Of a DNA stretch of 64,000 bases, positions 46,780 through 58,589 are shown piece by piece. Origin of the DNA: Micrasema longulum (taxonomy: Eukaryota; Arthropoda; Insecta; Trichoptera; Brachycentridae). The DNA lies in NCBI GenBank assembly GCA_022494885.1, contig JAGVSM010005044.1:1-64000 (forward strand), read 5' to 3'. Every line of letters begins with the position of its first letter. Positions within the stretch are counted from its first letter, which is position 1. A program made the translations under genes and the position numbers. A model generated the notes under the pieces. That model made no database searches. It worked only from the letters and a program-made list of their open reading frames with translations, and had not been told where the DNA came from.

Positions 46780-47490
46780 GGAATTCCGCAAACACCACTC
46801 GACGCCCATGGGTCCATCCGATGACAGCTGTCATTATAGAATGCCGAGTCTATAAAACAAAATATCAAACGGTTTTAATTTTGAATTGATATTTTTTTGT
46901 TAGTGAGTTTACCACGAAAACTTCACATAACTTGGATGTCAGCTAATCGGTTTAATCACAATTCAATACTAAATGTATTGCATAACTTTGTATTTACGAG
47001 CTTACGCAATCCCAATAATCCATTTACATATTAATCTTTCAAATCCATGTACGATTTAAATGGTTTCAATACTAAATCGTTTTTGAAAGTCTAAACAGAA
47101 TTTATTACAAGCTTCCGATAAGCCAATATTCCTTTTCCGGTGTTTGGAATATCCATTTCCGTTATTCTACAAGATCACGATATATCTGTACGGGCACTGA
47201 AATAATGCAACCTTAACTTCCGGTAGTACGCATGTGGAAAATGGAAAATCTAGCATCGGTACAATACCAGTTTCCTTATAGTTGCATTGATGGCGTGCAA
47301 AGTTTGAATTTAATAGCACATTCGATTCAATTTATAATAACGCTTGGACATTATTAATTAATTACCGCTATAATCTAGTTCATACAAAGTTTACGTAAGA
47401 AAATAATTAAAATCACTTTTGTGTAAACATGCACTTATATCCAGTACAATTATATCGACATGCCCTACGCACAGTTTTATTTCTGAAAAT
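46780..47490. other. No gene recognised
   Basis: Slightly more mixed composition than the neighbours. No frame, splice pair or repeat match found. Confidence 0.4.
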
Positions 47491-47496
47491 CTATTC

Positions 47497-47895
47497 CAGT
47501 AGAACTCCAATTATCCGAATCACTTTTAGAATTTCAGAAAAAAAAGCGTTACGTGTAAAAGAATCGGGTTACGATCCCGTGTAGTGTTTCGGACTCACGT
47601 CTCAAAGGTCCGAGGTTCGATTTCTACTCTACCCCAACTTGATTCTCCTTTTCTAATAGTGAGTTATTTACAACTCATAAAAAGGCGTCCTCAAAATTAA
47701 ATCTTTGAGTATTAACGCAAATATTTATTTTTGTGGCAAGAAGCTCCTTTTCTTTAAAAATGTTTTTTCCCCATTTTTTTAACTAAGCGACGAATTAAAA
47801 AAGACTTTTTTTTCGGAAAAAATCCAAATATACGAATTTTCGATAATCTGAATGAGATTCGGTCCCAATGGATTCGGATAATTGAAGTTCTACTG
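47497..47895. mobile_element. pogo/Tigger-type MITE with SINE insertion
   Basis: Left end CAGTAGAACTCCAATTATCC, right end the inverse of CAGTAGAACTTCAATTATCC. Same family as 12723-13124. The flanks are not TA here, so the target site has drifted or the ends are slightly off. Confidence 0.75.
47563..47700 (+). repeat. tRNA-derived SINE, subfamily 2, inside the pogo MITE
   Basis: tttcggactcacgtctcaaa, ggtccgaggttcgatttcta, ctctaccccaacttgattct and gttatttacaactcataaaa. Parallel to 38222-38345 and 60055-60180. Confidence 0.65.
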
Positions 47896-48009
47896 TGCAT
47901 ACTTTGCAGGAGATAGCTTATAAGGTTTTTTCATTATATTTTTAAAAAATAATTTACTTTTGTATCTGAATTTTGAACTTCTGTTAAATATTTGTTTTTA
48001 TAGTTATAT

Positions 48010-48420
48010 GTTTTTTTGTATTTCTTTTCTTTTATTTTTTTTAAAATTCGTTAGTGTCATTTAAGAGATATTATAAGGTCTAGTTATGTTATTTATACCT
48101 CGTCTAGTTTATGTAGCCATCGTGTGTTTTTTCAAGATGGTTTTATTTATATTGATCTCCAGTGTAATTTTTCAAGTGGTAAAGTAAATCTTTGTAGTGT
48201 TTTAAGTCCATTGTATTTTTGACTACCGAACGTTTGTCTTAGCTTTTTTAATGAAGTATTGTTGTTGTCTGGTATCTATTATATTTGTTGACGTTTTTGG
48301 TTAATACATAATTACGAAACATCTTAAAATCTTCAAAAATGCCGATAGAGTAGAGTGATTTTCGAGTACTTTACGTAGGATATGTCGATATATTTTTGTA
48401 CATATAAATAAATGAACAAA
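48010..48420 (-). pseudogene. LINE 3' fragment, same family as 35755-37185
   Basis: tatacctcgtctagttta, ttgatctccagtgtaat and gttttaagtccattgta align with 35800-35930 (tatctcgtctagtcta, ttggtctccagtaaaag, gtttaagtccattatg). Frame broken. Confidence 0.6.
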
Positions 48421-48424
48421 AATA

Positions 48425-50390
48425 ATTAAAGTATCAATTCAATAAATGACAAAGTTATAAGTAAAATAAATAGTATTTACAATCTGAGTAGTTAGCACAC
48501 GAGTCACGGAGTGCTCGGTCGTATGTAGCGGAAACTAAAGCCAAATACGATTTTGATTGCGTTGTAGTAGAGCTCTCTGACGTCAGTATGGGAATAGGAA
48601 TTAAGGGAGAAATTATCAATAATATCAGATATATTGACTATGCTGTACTATCCTGGTTTACAACGCGTGTATTCGATGAATATCTCAAAACTATTCTGTC
48701 ACAAAGGCCTATTGCGTTGGTAAAAAGGCTTATAACCTTTGTTGAAAAGTGGTAGTGTTGTCAATATGAAGAAAGTGTTGACCTCGCGTCAGAGAAGTTG
48801 ATGCATGTCGCGGATTGAAAATTTATACTGGCTGGTGAAAACAAATAAACAGAAAATTTCATTCATATTATTTCCCCTTCCTGGCCTAAAGGGGATATTT
48901 AGAGTCCCCCAGGTAGCATATTTTTAGACAACTTTTTACTCTTTTTAAAAATTATGCTATTTATACATTATTTTACAATATATTATAAAATATTTAACAA
49001 CAATGGTTCCGATAAACTATAAATTAATAGTTTGTCGTCGGGTGCTAAGACATTAGTAATTGATTTCAATTTTTGCATAATCTTACTCTAACTACTAACT
49101 TTAATAATGATCAAAACATTCAAATATTTTTTTGTCGAATTCTTTCAATAAAAATTCTCATTTCTCTTTGCTTTCCTCGTGCAAACAACAAACATTACAA
49201 TTCATGGCTTTACATTTTAATAATATTTGATATTAGTCAGTTTGCACATTTGCCTTTTGCTATTTGGGGGCATATTTCCAGCCATAACAATTAAATTCCG
49301 AATTTCGTGCTTGAAATTTTAAAAGCATTCCCCCTCACAACTCCCCGCTGATTTTGTTAAATTTTCGCTTAATAAGTTTTTAAAAAATTGATATTGATAT
49401 GCGAAACTGAAGAAAGACTCGAGTCTTTATGAACAGTTTCGGGAAAGGGGTGGATGCTTTCATTGTAACTCCCCGCTGTACCACCCCGCGAAAGCAATCA
49501 AGGTTTTAAATCAATGCTTTTCAACGTGTCACAGAGAAAGCAGCGCGTTTTCATTAAGCATCCTTTCGCAATAGTATTTTATGGTTAAATGTATGAATTC
49601 CGGGGAATATTATGAAACAGTTTTATAAACACCACCATGACAATCATAAGCACATATTTCATGTTATTCTCGACTTAACCTTTAGAGTAACGGAATATTA
49701 GGATGGGGGTGAGTGTTTTAATATCCAGAGGTATAACGAATGTTCCACCTAGAAAGTAACTTCTTTTGCAATATAATGCATCAAATTCACGTATAATGTG
49801 TATATGTGTTTCATCATTAGAAGTTACATACATAAATCTTAACTTATCCAACAGAATTTGCATTTAAATGTGTCCATGCTGTATAAAAGAAAGTAACTAC
49901 ATTATACATCCAAAAAAGAAACACCTGTATCTAATTTGAACATAAAAAATGCATTATTCAATACTATGAAACAAATTAATGCATTTTTTGCATTTGGAAA
50001 GCTTTAACATTGTACGCAGTAACAACACGATAAGTGACGGTATACAATTCACTGTGTTGTTTATCAAAGAACTCTAATGAGGATTTGTTTTTTTTTTGTA
50101 TTATATTTAGATACAAAACTTTATGAGTTATTTTTTTATTTTTTTCTTTAATTATTTACTCATGTAAATTCAAAGGTAAAATAATACAATTTCATCATGT
50201 AAAATTATTATTGTTATTTTTATTATATAAACGCTTTTTGAAAGTAATTAAATACGGTATTGAATTTTATTTTATTTTACTTTTCTTTTTTTTTGTTAAT
50301 TTTTTTATTTTATTATTTTTTTCTTTTTTTAAAAATTATATTTTGTTTTATTTTATTTTATTCAAATTCTTTTTTTTAAATAATCATTAA
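48425..50390. other. No gene recognised apart from the 110-bp repeat
   Basis: 48540-49030 and 49470-49870 hold no open frame with coding character. 50270-50370 is a T-rich ttttattttatt stretch. Confidence 0.4.
49358..49467 (+). repeat. 110-bp repeat with a 16-bp palindrome
   Basis: Matches 56244-56353 at about 93 percent by eye. Contains gatatgcgaaactgaagaaa and AAAGACTCGAGTCTTT (perfect palindrome). No coding frame, no known family. Confidence 0.7.
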
Positions 50391-50394
50391 CAAT

Positions 50395-50690
50395 AATGTG
50401 AGTATGTTCAAACGTTTGTAGACAAGCTGGATATTCTCCCTCGGGAGTTCAAAATTTATTGAAACAGAGAGGAAAAACATTTTTAGAAGCAAATATGGAA
50501 GTCTAGATATTTACAGGGTTCATGACCTATTATCGTTTGGTTTAAGTGGCCACTTTAAACACTGTATAACATTTGGACAAACTTAAAACATTGTTGATTA
50601 AAATAACTGGTAAAAGAAGTATAAAAATTTAAAAGTATTTTCAGGCTTAGGTTAAATATTTCAGCCAGATGAATATTACTTTTTTTAATT
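50395..50690 (+). repeat. FB1 copy
   Basis: tgagtatgttcaaacgtttg, agacaagctggatattctcc, aaacagagaggaaaaacatt, agtctagatatttacagggt, then aacatttggacaaacttaaa and taactggtaaaagaagtata. Confidence 0.75.
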
Positions 50691-51009
50691 TTGTTTATTA
50701 ACGCCCAAAGAGCATTTATAAAAAAAAATACATGCTAATATACTAAAAAAAATGTATCTCACTTTATATCTTAACATTTATAAAATAATTATGAATAATG
50801 CAATATTATTTTGAAATAAAATAATCCAGCCAACAAAAATACCACAGTACTTTCTCTTTCATATTTTGCATACATCTTCAATAAAAAAGTTCATAACAAT
50901 TGACCATGCAAATTTACAATCTTAAAGTGGGGTTATGATGAGTGTAAAATGGCGAATATCAATTGAACTAAGGCCAAATTAATCAATATACCATTCTAAA
51001 TTTTATTAA

Positions 51010-51230
51010 ATATATTTTTTTAAATTTATTTATTAACGCCTAAAAGATTTTACATGTACAAAGGTTGTAAAAAAAATACGTAAATGTATTAGAGATCGAT
51101 TGTGAGGGGGTAAGTAAGTATGAGTCTCTGTTATGATAGTGTGGGAGTGGGCATATGTGTGTTAAGCAATACACACATGTCTTAAAGATCTAAAATGTTA
51201 ATAAGCTTTGGAAAAAAATATTGTTTTTTT
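51010..51230 (-). repeat. Probable LINE 3' UTR
   Basis: Starts tttaaatttatttattaacg (inverse of an AAATA tail), then acatgtacaaagg. A similar start is at 50690-50720 (tttgtttattaacgccc). No coding sequence. Confidence 0.4.
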
Positions 51231-51299
51231 TTCAATTCGTCTTTTTAAAGGGAGCATTTTTAAAGTTAAATCATTGCCTTTGTGTATTTAATAAGTTAT

Positions 51300-51372
51300 C
51301 AAGATACGTTGTAATTCGTATAATACAGTGCCTTATGCACTATAAGGTGCAGAAAGGGGAACGATGATTATT
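51300..51372 (+). repeat. SINE 3' end
   Basis: tacagtgccttatgcactat and aaggtgcagaaaggggaacg, as at 44455, then atgatt. Confidence 0.6.
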
Positions 51373-51379
51373 AAGATTC

Positions 51380-52080
51380 GGATATAAAATAAGTATTAGA
51401 AATGTGAGTTGATAGCATTGCCTATAAACAGGCGTATTTCTGCATTTAGATTTTACGCATTAGCGTTGTACAAATACATGTATTATTTTCTTATTTTTTA
51501 CTACGATTTTCAAAACTGTTTCATACTTAATTGTTTTTTCAATTGAACTTTTAATCAAGGTCCTTTTTTTGATGTTATTTAGATCATATGACATAACAAT
51601 GAAATTTGTTTCCCAAACATTTTAATAGATCTAGTGAAAGATTGAGTAGTTTACTTGAAATTCCTTATTGTAAATCCAGACTCGAGCAATGACACTTATT
51701 TTCATAGCTCTAAAACTGTTGATCAGGAAGATTAAAATTTTTGGTAAAATTATTGATTGAAAAAAGCAGATTTAAATAGCTCATTTTTTAATGAATAGCA
51801 TATAATTTTACTATCATTTTCTGATTTTTATTGACAAAAAAAATGTGTTCTAATATTGTCACATATTTTTTTTTATATCTATCGTATTCTTACTTTATTT
51901 TTATAAAATGTGTACTTTTTTGTGTTGATATAATGTTTTACAGTATATTATAGTGTATTTGAAAAAAATTTTTTTTGAAAAAATTAAATTAATTTTTTAT
52001 TTTTAAAAACAGAGGTTTGTTTTGAAGCATTTCTCTTTAGGATCACGTAAATCAATAAACAAATTATTATGTTGTTAAAA
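51380..52080. other. No gene recognised
   Basis: AT-rich, long T and A runs. Confidence 0.4.
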
Positions 52081-52084
52081 AAGG

Positions 52085-52560
52085 TAGTAAACCTGGTATT
52101 GTATGGTACGGTAGTAGTAAAACGGTCAAAACGAAATGCTGATTATTCAACTCTTGTATAATGCCAGTACTCCTATATGGGTGTGAATTTTGGCACCTTA
52201 CCAAAGCTCAAAACACCAACTTTCTAAGGTATAAGGTGATTCAATTTTATAACTAACATTGAAGTCCGAGAACGGACGCAGCAGCCTCCTATAGCGAGCG
52301 TCCTGAGGATGCGGCGGTGGACCTGGCTTGGACACGTGCTGTACATGCCTCAGGGAACCTAAACCCAAGTTACCTCTTCTTTAAACCTGCGGGCTTACGT
52401 TGTCCTGGAAGGTCGTCAATGACGATCTTTAGACCTTATTCGGCGGAATTAAGGGGCGCTGGATTGATGTTGGAAGAGGAAAAAATGCTGGCTGGCGATA
52501 GGGTCTTCCGGAGGCAACTGGTGATATCCACATGCTCCGCTTAGGAGCGGATGTGGAAAA
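52085..52560 (+). pseudogene. RTE-like LINE, C-terminal region
   Basis: Across frames: MPVLLYGCEFWHLTKAQNTN then FLRYKV; RMRRWTWLGHVLYMPQG; and PGRSSMTIFRPYSAELRGAG with EKMLAGDRVFRRQLVIS. Order and motifs match the RTE-like element at 32731-33990. Confidence 0.75.
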
Positions 52561-52989
52561 GAATAAAAAACCTAATATTATTTTTGATCGGCCAATCAAA
52601 AATCTTTTAATGCTTTTAATCGTCAACAAAGTTTAAACATCAGAAATTCGTTTTTAAATTCTAGGGTTGTCCAAGAATTAAGGAACTGAGTTATTAAAAA
52701 AAAAAAAAAAGTATTTTTACTTAAAAGCATATAACATTGTAAGCATCTATACATATTCTCACTATTTTCCAACGTAGTTCCTGTTGTGATGAATAGATCC
52801 ATGCACTTAGTGAACCGTGGCACTTGATCGAAATCAATTTTAATGTTTCCCTTTGTTTTAATTACAATAACAATGCGTAATTTTTCACGCATCGGTTATA
52901 ATATATTGCGAGTGTTTTAATAAAAATAATTATTTTAGCCAAAGCATCGGTTTACATAAGAATTTGATATCGACGATGAAAAACTCTTT

Positions 52990-53345
52990 TATGCTCACTT
53001 GTTCGACCCCACCTAAGACATGCTTCTCTAATTTGGTTTCCATTCTATAGGACTCAATTTACCATAAAGAGTCTGTTTAACACCGTTTTTAAAAATAAGT
53101 GGCATGGTTGTTCGGATTGCAATGGGAATATTATTCCTTTATTGAAATAGAACACTCTCTTAATCTGTCTTCATTGGAGCTTCTTGGAACAGAGATGGAT
53201 CTTATTTGCATTTTCAACATGCTTGATGCTTTAAGTGATGTCGCATCTCTGTTGCAATCAATTTCTCTTTATATTCCCAACCGTGTAACCAGAAGTCAAA
53301 ATTTTATATTTATCTTTTTAGAGTAACTTTTGCTTTCTTCCCCCC
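52990..53345 (+). pseudogene. LINE C-terminal fragment
   Basis: First LVRPHLRHASLIWFPFY (the LVR..LEYAS.IW.P block of Jockey-like elements), then, in other frames, SSLELLGTEMDLICIF and DVASLLQSISLYIPNRVTRS before a stop at 53324. Two or more frameshifts. Confidence 0.7.
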
Positions 53346-53480
53346 AATGTCCATACTGTGTAGATTAGTTAATTTGTCGCACAACTTGGACCGTCGGATC
53401 TTCAGTATCAGACACAGTATGGGATGAAGAACGATTTGCATGCCTTAGCTCGAAGACAAATATTGATCTTGTTCTTTTAT

Positions 53481-54475
53481 ATGTAGGATTTATAGTCCAT
53501 AATCGATGACACACACGTGCTAAAACGTTTCACTTGAAATAGTGCGATGATCGAAGAAAGCAATGTCATCATTTTCTATAGAATCCAATATCACATTTAA
53601 TTTAACTCTTTCAGTATTGATCACGAAATCGATCATCGTTCTGCAGTACATTCACGTCGTCCCTACGATGAAGAAATGAACTACAAAGGAACGTCGCCTA
53701 TAAAGAGACCTTAAGGCGTGGCAACGCCAGTCAGTCAGCCTAACAAGTTCAGTTCACTTCAGTCCAGCTCGACGAAGTCACTCAGTTCCATCATGTAGTT
53801 CAAGTACAGTCCTTTCAACTCATCATCGCCGCTACGCTCACGCTACACAACCGAGTGGTGTAGCTTATTTGCCATGTAATAAATATGCATTAAATATCAA
53901 CCATGTCGTGTCTGTCAATTTCTAACTGGGGTACTTACTTACTTAGTTAGCGTGCCCGGTTGGATTGTATCCTGCCACTTCAATTTGCGGCGACAGATGT
54001 CACCTTGTCGTTTGCAACAATTAGGTCCCCAGGAATGCAGCCTTCCACCATGAGCAGGCATGTCAATGGGTGGCTGTCGTCCTGGGTTGCGCCGCAATCA
54101 CACAATATATCATCACCAGAGAGGTACCCCCATATTAGGAGATTTTTCGTGTAACATCCACCCGTAGTCTATTGAGGTCGATCCATGGAGAGTATGGTAG
54201 GTGTTCACTTCCTTAGAGAACCCTCATTTGGATCCATCCACGGTCTCGCTCCAAGACCCTATTGCCATATGTAGTTCTTCTCTCCGCTGTTGTGAGGATT
54301 CAACAGGAGAGGTGGCTTTGATAAAAATGTTTCTAGATGTCAGACGCAAGGCCGTTGGTTGATGATGGTGTAGGGGATGCCTAGGATCGTAAGTTTGTTT
54401 GTACCTCTCTGCTTTTGCGGCTGTCCTTCTTCAAATGTGTGATGTCCTAACTGGGGTAGGAACTCCCAAACCTCA
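53481..54475 (+). mobile_element. LTR family A copy, interrupted by a LINE
   Basis: Starts TGTAGGATTTATAGTCCATA like 44946. Contains gcctataaagagaccttaag, gttccatcatgtagttcaag and ccatgtaataaatatgc. Reads taactggggta at 53933, then resumes after the inserted LINE with taactggggtaggaactccc and ctcaactaca. Diverged from the first copy throughout. Confidence 0.72.
53934..54446 (-). pseudogene. 5'-truncated LINE inserted in LTR, 12-bp target duplication
   Basis: Flanked by CTAACTGGGGTA at 53922-53933 and 54447-54458. On minus the C-terminal zinc-type motif reads GYLSGDDILCDCGATQDDSH then PLTCLLMVEGC, with CDCG...H..C spacing. The 3' tail is AAGT repeats (plus: cttacttactta). Frame broken upstream. 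Confidence 0.82.
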
Positions 54476-55005
54476 ACTACATACTTCCTACATATATATT
54501 TTATATCATTATTTTATTGCCCTTGTTTGTCTTTATTACATTATTTTACATTGTTTCTTTATACAGGTATTTTCATTGGCTTCAGCCGTATATTTCATAA
54601 ATAAAAATGTCCAGAATCAAGCCCGGGATATCACATACGGCAGCCAGACGTCAAATTACTTTTCTGAATTTCGCATGTGTAATATTATTAAAGGCATAAA
54701 ACCTTCACAATACCTTGCCAGAAGCAAAGTTGTTTGATTAAGATAACCTATTAAATACGTATATTTGATAGTCCTCTAAGTGTTACAATTGGGCATTTTG
54801 GTGAAGAACAATTAGTGTGTTGTCGTAATAATCGATACGTAACATTTAGGAAATGTAATAAAATTATCGTAAATTGATAAACTACTTAATGCCGCGGATA
54901 ATACCATCAAATTAAATGTTAATTGTTAACTATAAAATTTAAATAAAACTAAGAGGCGAGTCAATGATAATTTTAAAATGTTCGAGAACCATAATTAATA
55001 AAAAG

Positions 55006-55362
55006 TAGGGAAATATCACTTTTTTAAAACATTTTTAAAGTGTGAAATACTGTGCAGTTAAAAAAAATACTTTGCTACTTATTAAAAGCATAAAAAATAT
55101 TTTTATATTTGCAAATTTTGGATTCCCCCTAAACGGTCATTGCATTGGCCACGCCTCTAATACGTCACGATTCTTGACGTCACAATTATCAATGCCAAAC
55201 ATGTCGCTTATTTCTAGTAAATGTTTTTTTTTTTTTTAAGTTATAATTGAAAACATTTTTCAACAACATCCATATTGAATTTGAAAATAAAAATAATTAT
55301 TCTAAATTCATTTCATTTATTTATTTAAACTGGTATTCGTAGTATGTAATATTTCTCCAATG
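55006..55362. mobile_element. MITE of the CAATAGGGAAATATCA family
   Basis: Left end TAGGGAAATATCAC, right end decayed (aatatttctccaatgg). Internal ggccacgcctctaatacgtc and cttgacgtcacaatt match 23391-23740. Confidence 0.75.
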
Positions 55363-55439
55363 GGGAAATTTATGAAGAAAAAAAATTTTTTTTTTTCAAA
55401 CACATGTGTTAAACTACCTATGAAATATATAAAATATGT

Positions 55440-55530
55440 GCAGGTATATCGTTTTTATTAGAGCGCACATAAAAGCATGTTTACGTATGCCGTATTTTAA
55501 GATTCAAAATAAAATAAATAAATCATAAAA
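55440..55530 (+). repeat. LINE 3' tail
   Basis: attagagcgcacataaaagc and ccgtattttaagattcaaaa, matching the 3' UTR at 17735-17805 and 46705-46770. Confidence 0.6.
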
Positions 55531-55534
55531 TAGG

Positions 55535-56240
55535 TGCGAAGGTTTTCACGGTCACTGTTATCAATATGTTTCTGTTTTGGGTTAAAGAATGTGTGTTGGA
55601 TTTGTTCCGACGTTTTGACTACTATTGCAGGTTCTAAATAGTAGACTAACTCAAGAGAACTACGCGCCAACCATGCTCTAGGACCCGTTTCGTCTGCTCT
55701 AAGGTCTGAGAGATTGTTAGGACGATTAGGGTCTTTGCATAGGATTGTTTCTACTTTTGGTATTAGGATAATGGTTTTTGCTAGAAATTCAGTATTATGA
55801 CAAGAAGCAATTTCGCCTTAGTTCGATAGGGATCATGTTAGGATCTGTGTTAGGTGCCAGTAGTGTCTTGATAAGTTGATGTTCCTCTGTGATTTTGTTA
55901 TAGATACGTATTGTTTTTCTTCTGTTGCTTGAATGCACGTTGTATGTAGCAAATTATTCTAATGTTTCCAATATGTATTTGGGTTTTGTGTCCTTGTTTG
56001 ATTTGTTTTTATTACTACGTTCTTCTTCCTTTCTGAGGCGGGATCTAGAGCGTGGGGCAGCGGTCTCAATTTGGGACTAGCACTGTACTCCTTCACTGTC
56101 ATACTGGGAAAATAGAAAAAGGATATTGTGCTGACCATGTGTATTTGATTGATCACAAATTGACAACACTGCAGTGAGGGGTACAATGAAAGCTTTTAAA
56201 ATTTCTTTGTTTTGTTATTTTCGCGGTTTGATTGAAAGAA
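55535..56240. other. No gene recognised; possibly decayed mobile element
   Basis: Composition more balanced than average (for example ctactattgcaggttctaaa, gttctcttgagttagtcta inverse), but frames are broken everywhere. Confidence 0.35.
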
Positions 56241-56243
56241 ATA

Positions 56244-56353
56244 TTAAATTTTCGCTTAGTTAGTTTTAAAAAATCGATATTGATATGCGAAACTGAAGAA
56301 AGACTCAAGTCTTTATGAACAGTTTCAAGAAAGGGGTGGATGCTTTCATTGTA
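56244..56353 (+). repeat. 110-bp repeat, second copy
   Basis: See 49358-49467. Palindrome here has one change (AAAGACTCAAGTCTTT). Confidence 0.7.
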
Positions 56354-56517
56354 TTGCAGGAGCCATTTTCAGGGTAAAATGTGTGTTTTATAGAAAAAAG
56401 TATGTGTTTATGTATTAGTAATTTGAACCGTGTCGCGGTTGGTAGTAGGCACATATTTTTTTGTAGTATATAGTGCTGGGAATCATGTTGAGTATAATTT
56501 ACAATAGCATATGATAG

Positions 56518-56605
56518 TTTATCGAATAGAAAGAAAAACATTTTTGAGAGGGAATATGAAGTATTTGCATAAAGCTTATGAACTTGTCGATGGCTGGCTT
56601 AGTTG
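56518..56605 (+). repeat. FB1 fragment
   Basis: agaaagaaaaacatttttga, gagggaatatgaagtatttg and gcttatgaacttgtcgatgg, a short diverged arm. Confidence 0.6.
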
Positions 56606-56791
56606 CGTACTCATGTATTCATTTTTATTTATATTTTTCAGCTACCTTAAGTACCTTTTAAAGTTAATTACGACAATAAGAATAGGTAGGTTTAACTTTA
56701 TATGTTTTTTGTTTCAATAATTTAATAAAGTATTTTTTAATTACAATTTCAATTGCAATTGTTATATGTATTGATTTAAACAGTTTTAGTA

Positions 56792-56999
56792 TCACCATCA
56801 CCATCATTCCCTTTCCGTCCCTAATGGTGCATAGGGCAATGCATTAGTACACCAACCGCAGCATGAAGGTAACATATAATGAAATATTCTGATGCAAAAA
56901 CACCCCTTTAAATAATATTTCATATCAACCATGTCGGGAATCGAACCCGAGAGCTCTTGCATGGTAGCCAAATGCGCTGACCATTGCACCACGAGGTCG
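56792..56999 (-). repeat. tRNA-derived SINE with ATG-type tail
   Basis: Head on minus from 56999: CGACCTCGTGGTGCAATGGT, CAGCGC, then GGGTTCGATTCCCGACATGG. Body shortened by about 50 bp relative to 30845-31094. Tail reads atcaccatcaccatcatt on plus. Confidence 0.8.
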
Positions 57000-57149
57000 A
57001 CAGAGCTTAAGTATAATCCAATAAAAAAAACACATCTAATAAAAGAGGTCTAACCATAACTCTTTGATCCCTGAAGATAGATTTAGTAGAATTTTAGAAA
57101 CTTTTCGTTTTTGAATTAGGTTATTTATAATTTTAAAGTATTAAGTATT

Positions 57150-57345
57150 TTTTTTAATATTTAAAGCATTAACTTTATGGTCAAAATTTTACCAAATATT
57201 ATTCAATATTTGTATAAATATAACCAGTGGGTTTTGCATGCTGGTTTCAATGCCCTGACGAAGAGAAGGGTACGTCTCGAAACCGGTAGACATAGAAAAG
57301 TCGGTAAGTGGTTATATACAAATATTTAATAACGTTTATATCAAC
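57150..57345 (+). repeat. Palindromic Penelope-LTR-like unit with hammerhead-like core
   Basis: Arms caatatttgtataaatataa and ggttatatacaaatatt are inverses. The centre reads CCCTGACGAAGAGAAGGGTA, CGTCTCGAAACCGGTAGAC: CUGACGA, a GAGA/UCUC stem and GAAA in hammerhead order, with one extra A before the stem. Related copies: 2990, 9540, 22745. Confidence 0.6.
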
Positions 57346-58029
57346 TGTTTTTTTTTTAACTCTTTTTGTATAAAAAAATAGTGGTATAAAATTGTGTGGT
57401 CGGGAAATTGCAATATAAAAAGTTGTTAATTTTCCAATCCAAAAATAAATAATAAACCCGCATTTTAATCAAACCACAAGAATATTTTCAAAAAAATATT
57501 ACTTGTTATTGATTTATAATGTATCATAATTAATTTGGAACTATCTAATTCAAAAAAGCCTAAACTACCTACTAAAAAATGTCCAAATATGTACAAAAAA
57601 TTTAATGCGTTATCATAAAAGAGATTGTATGAGTTATTTTACACCAGGTCCGCGATTATGAACAGCTATCTTTATCGGTATATACTAAGACGGTAATAAA
57701 CTAATATCGGCATTTATGTACGAAAGTGCGCATATTTGTATGAACATTCAAAGTATCGAAAAAAAATGCGAACATGTTCTTTTTTTTAATTCAGAAAACT
57801 TAATTTTACTTTGTTTTTATTTTACTAAGAAGGTAAACATGAACAAAAAATATAAAAGGGCAAATAATGAAACCCACTAAACCGGCTTGTCAGCAGAAGA
57901 TACATTTAAACTTTTTATCAGAATACGTACCCTGGAGAAATTTGTACCACGATTTTAATTTTTTTTTAAAAGTAATCGTTTTCAATCTATAAATAATAAA
58001 GTGTGCATGTGTTGACATATAATTGATGA

Positions 58030-58115
58030 ACAATATATAAACATAGGAAATTGATATTATTATACCAATTTCATGTTTATTGTTTGTGAACCTGAATAAA
58101 TAAAATAAAATAAAT
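58030..58115 (+). repeat. LINE 3' tail
   Basis: tttattgtttgtgaacctga then ataaataaaataaaataaat, matching 45410-45465. Confidence 0.45.
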
Positions 58116-58299
58116 AAGTAAAAAGTACAAGTAACCCTCTTAAAATAGAACAAAGATTAATTATCAAAGTAAGTCTAAAGAAACCCTCGACATTTAACTC
58201 GAAAAGTCTATATAAAATATTTAAGGCTCATACGGTAGACACTCTTTATAAAATAAATTATAGTATTCAAATTTATAAAAAAGAAAAAATAAAAGAATT

Positions 58300-58580
58300 C
58301 TAGATGAATATTAAAATTCCAGTCAAAAAAGCTTTGTCTTCAAAGGTGTAAAAAAATATAATAATCTTCCTAGTGAAATAAAAACTATAAAAAATAATAC
58401 ATCAATAAATAAATCTAAAGAAATTTTTGGAACACGTGTAAAAACAACATTAAATTTTCATTAGTATAAATTTATTATTGTTTTATGTTTTTTCTTTATA
58501 TTTCCTATGTTTTTTTTTCCTTATGTACTCTTATTTAAAATTATATAAACTCTTATAAATAAACAACTACAATAGTGTAA
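58300..58580 (+). pseudogene. LINE C-terminal end
   Basis: Reads SQKSFVFKGVKKYNNLPSEI, KTIKNNTSINKSKEIFGTRV, KTTLNFH and stop at 58462-58464. The G.K.YN.LP..IK pattern is the last block of Jockey/CR1-like ORF2. About 110 bp of AT-rich 3' UTR. Confidence 0.75.
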
Positions 58581-58589
58581 GTCACTCTC

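Noticed and set aside
44946..54475. The two family A LTRs as ends of one retrotransposon
   Set aside because: They are in the same orientation but about 8 kb apart, differ too much, and only LINEs, SINEs and MITEs lie between, with no gag or pol frame.
56939..56999. Possible tRNA gene
   Set aside because: SINE head, same body and tail as other copies.
57890..58153. 87-residue minus frame with hydrophobic start
   Set aside because: It spans a LINE 3' tail on the other strand; composition is AT-driven.
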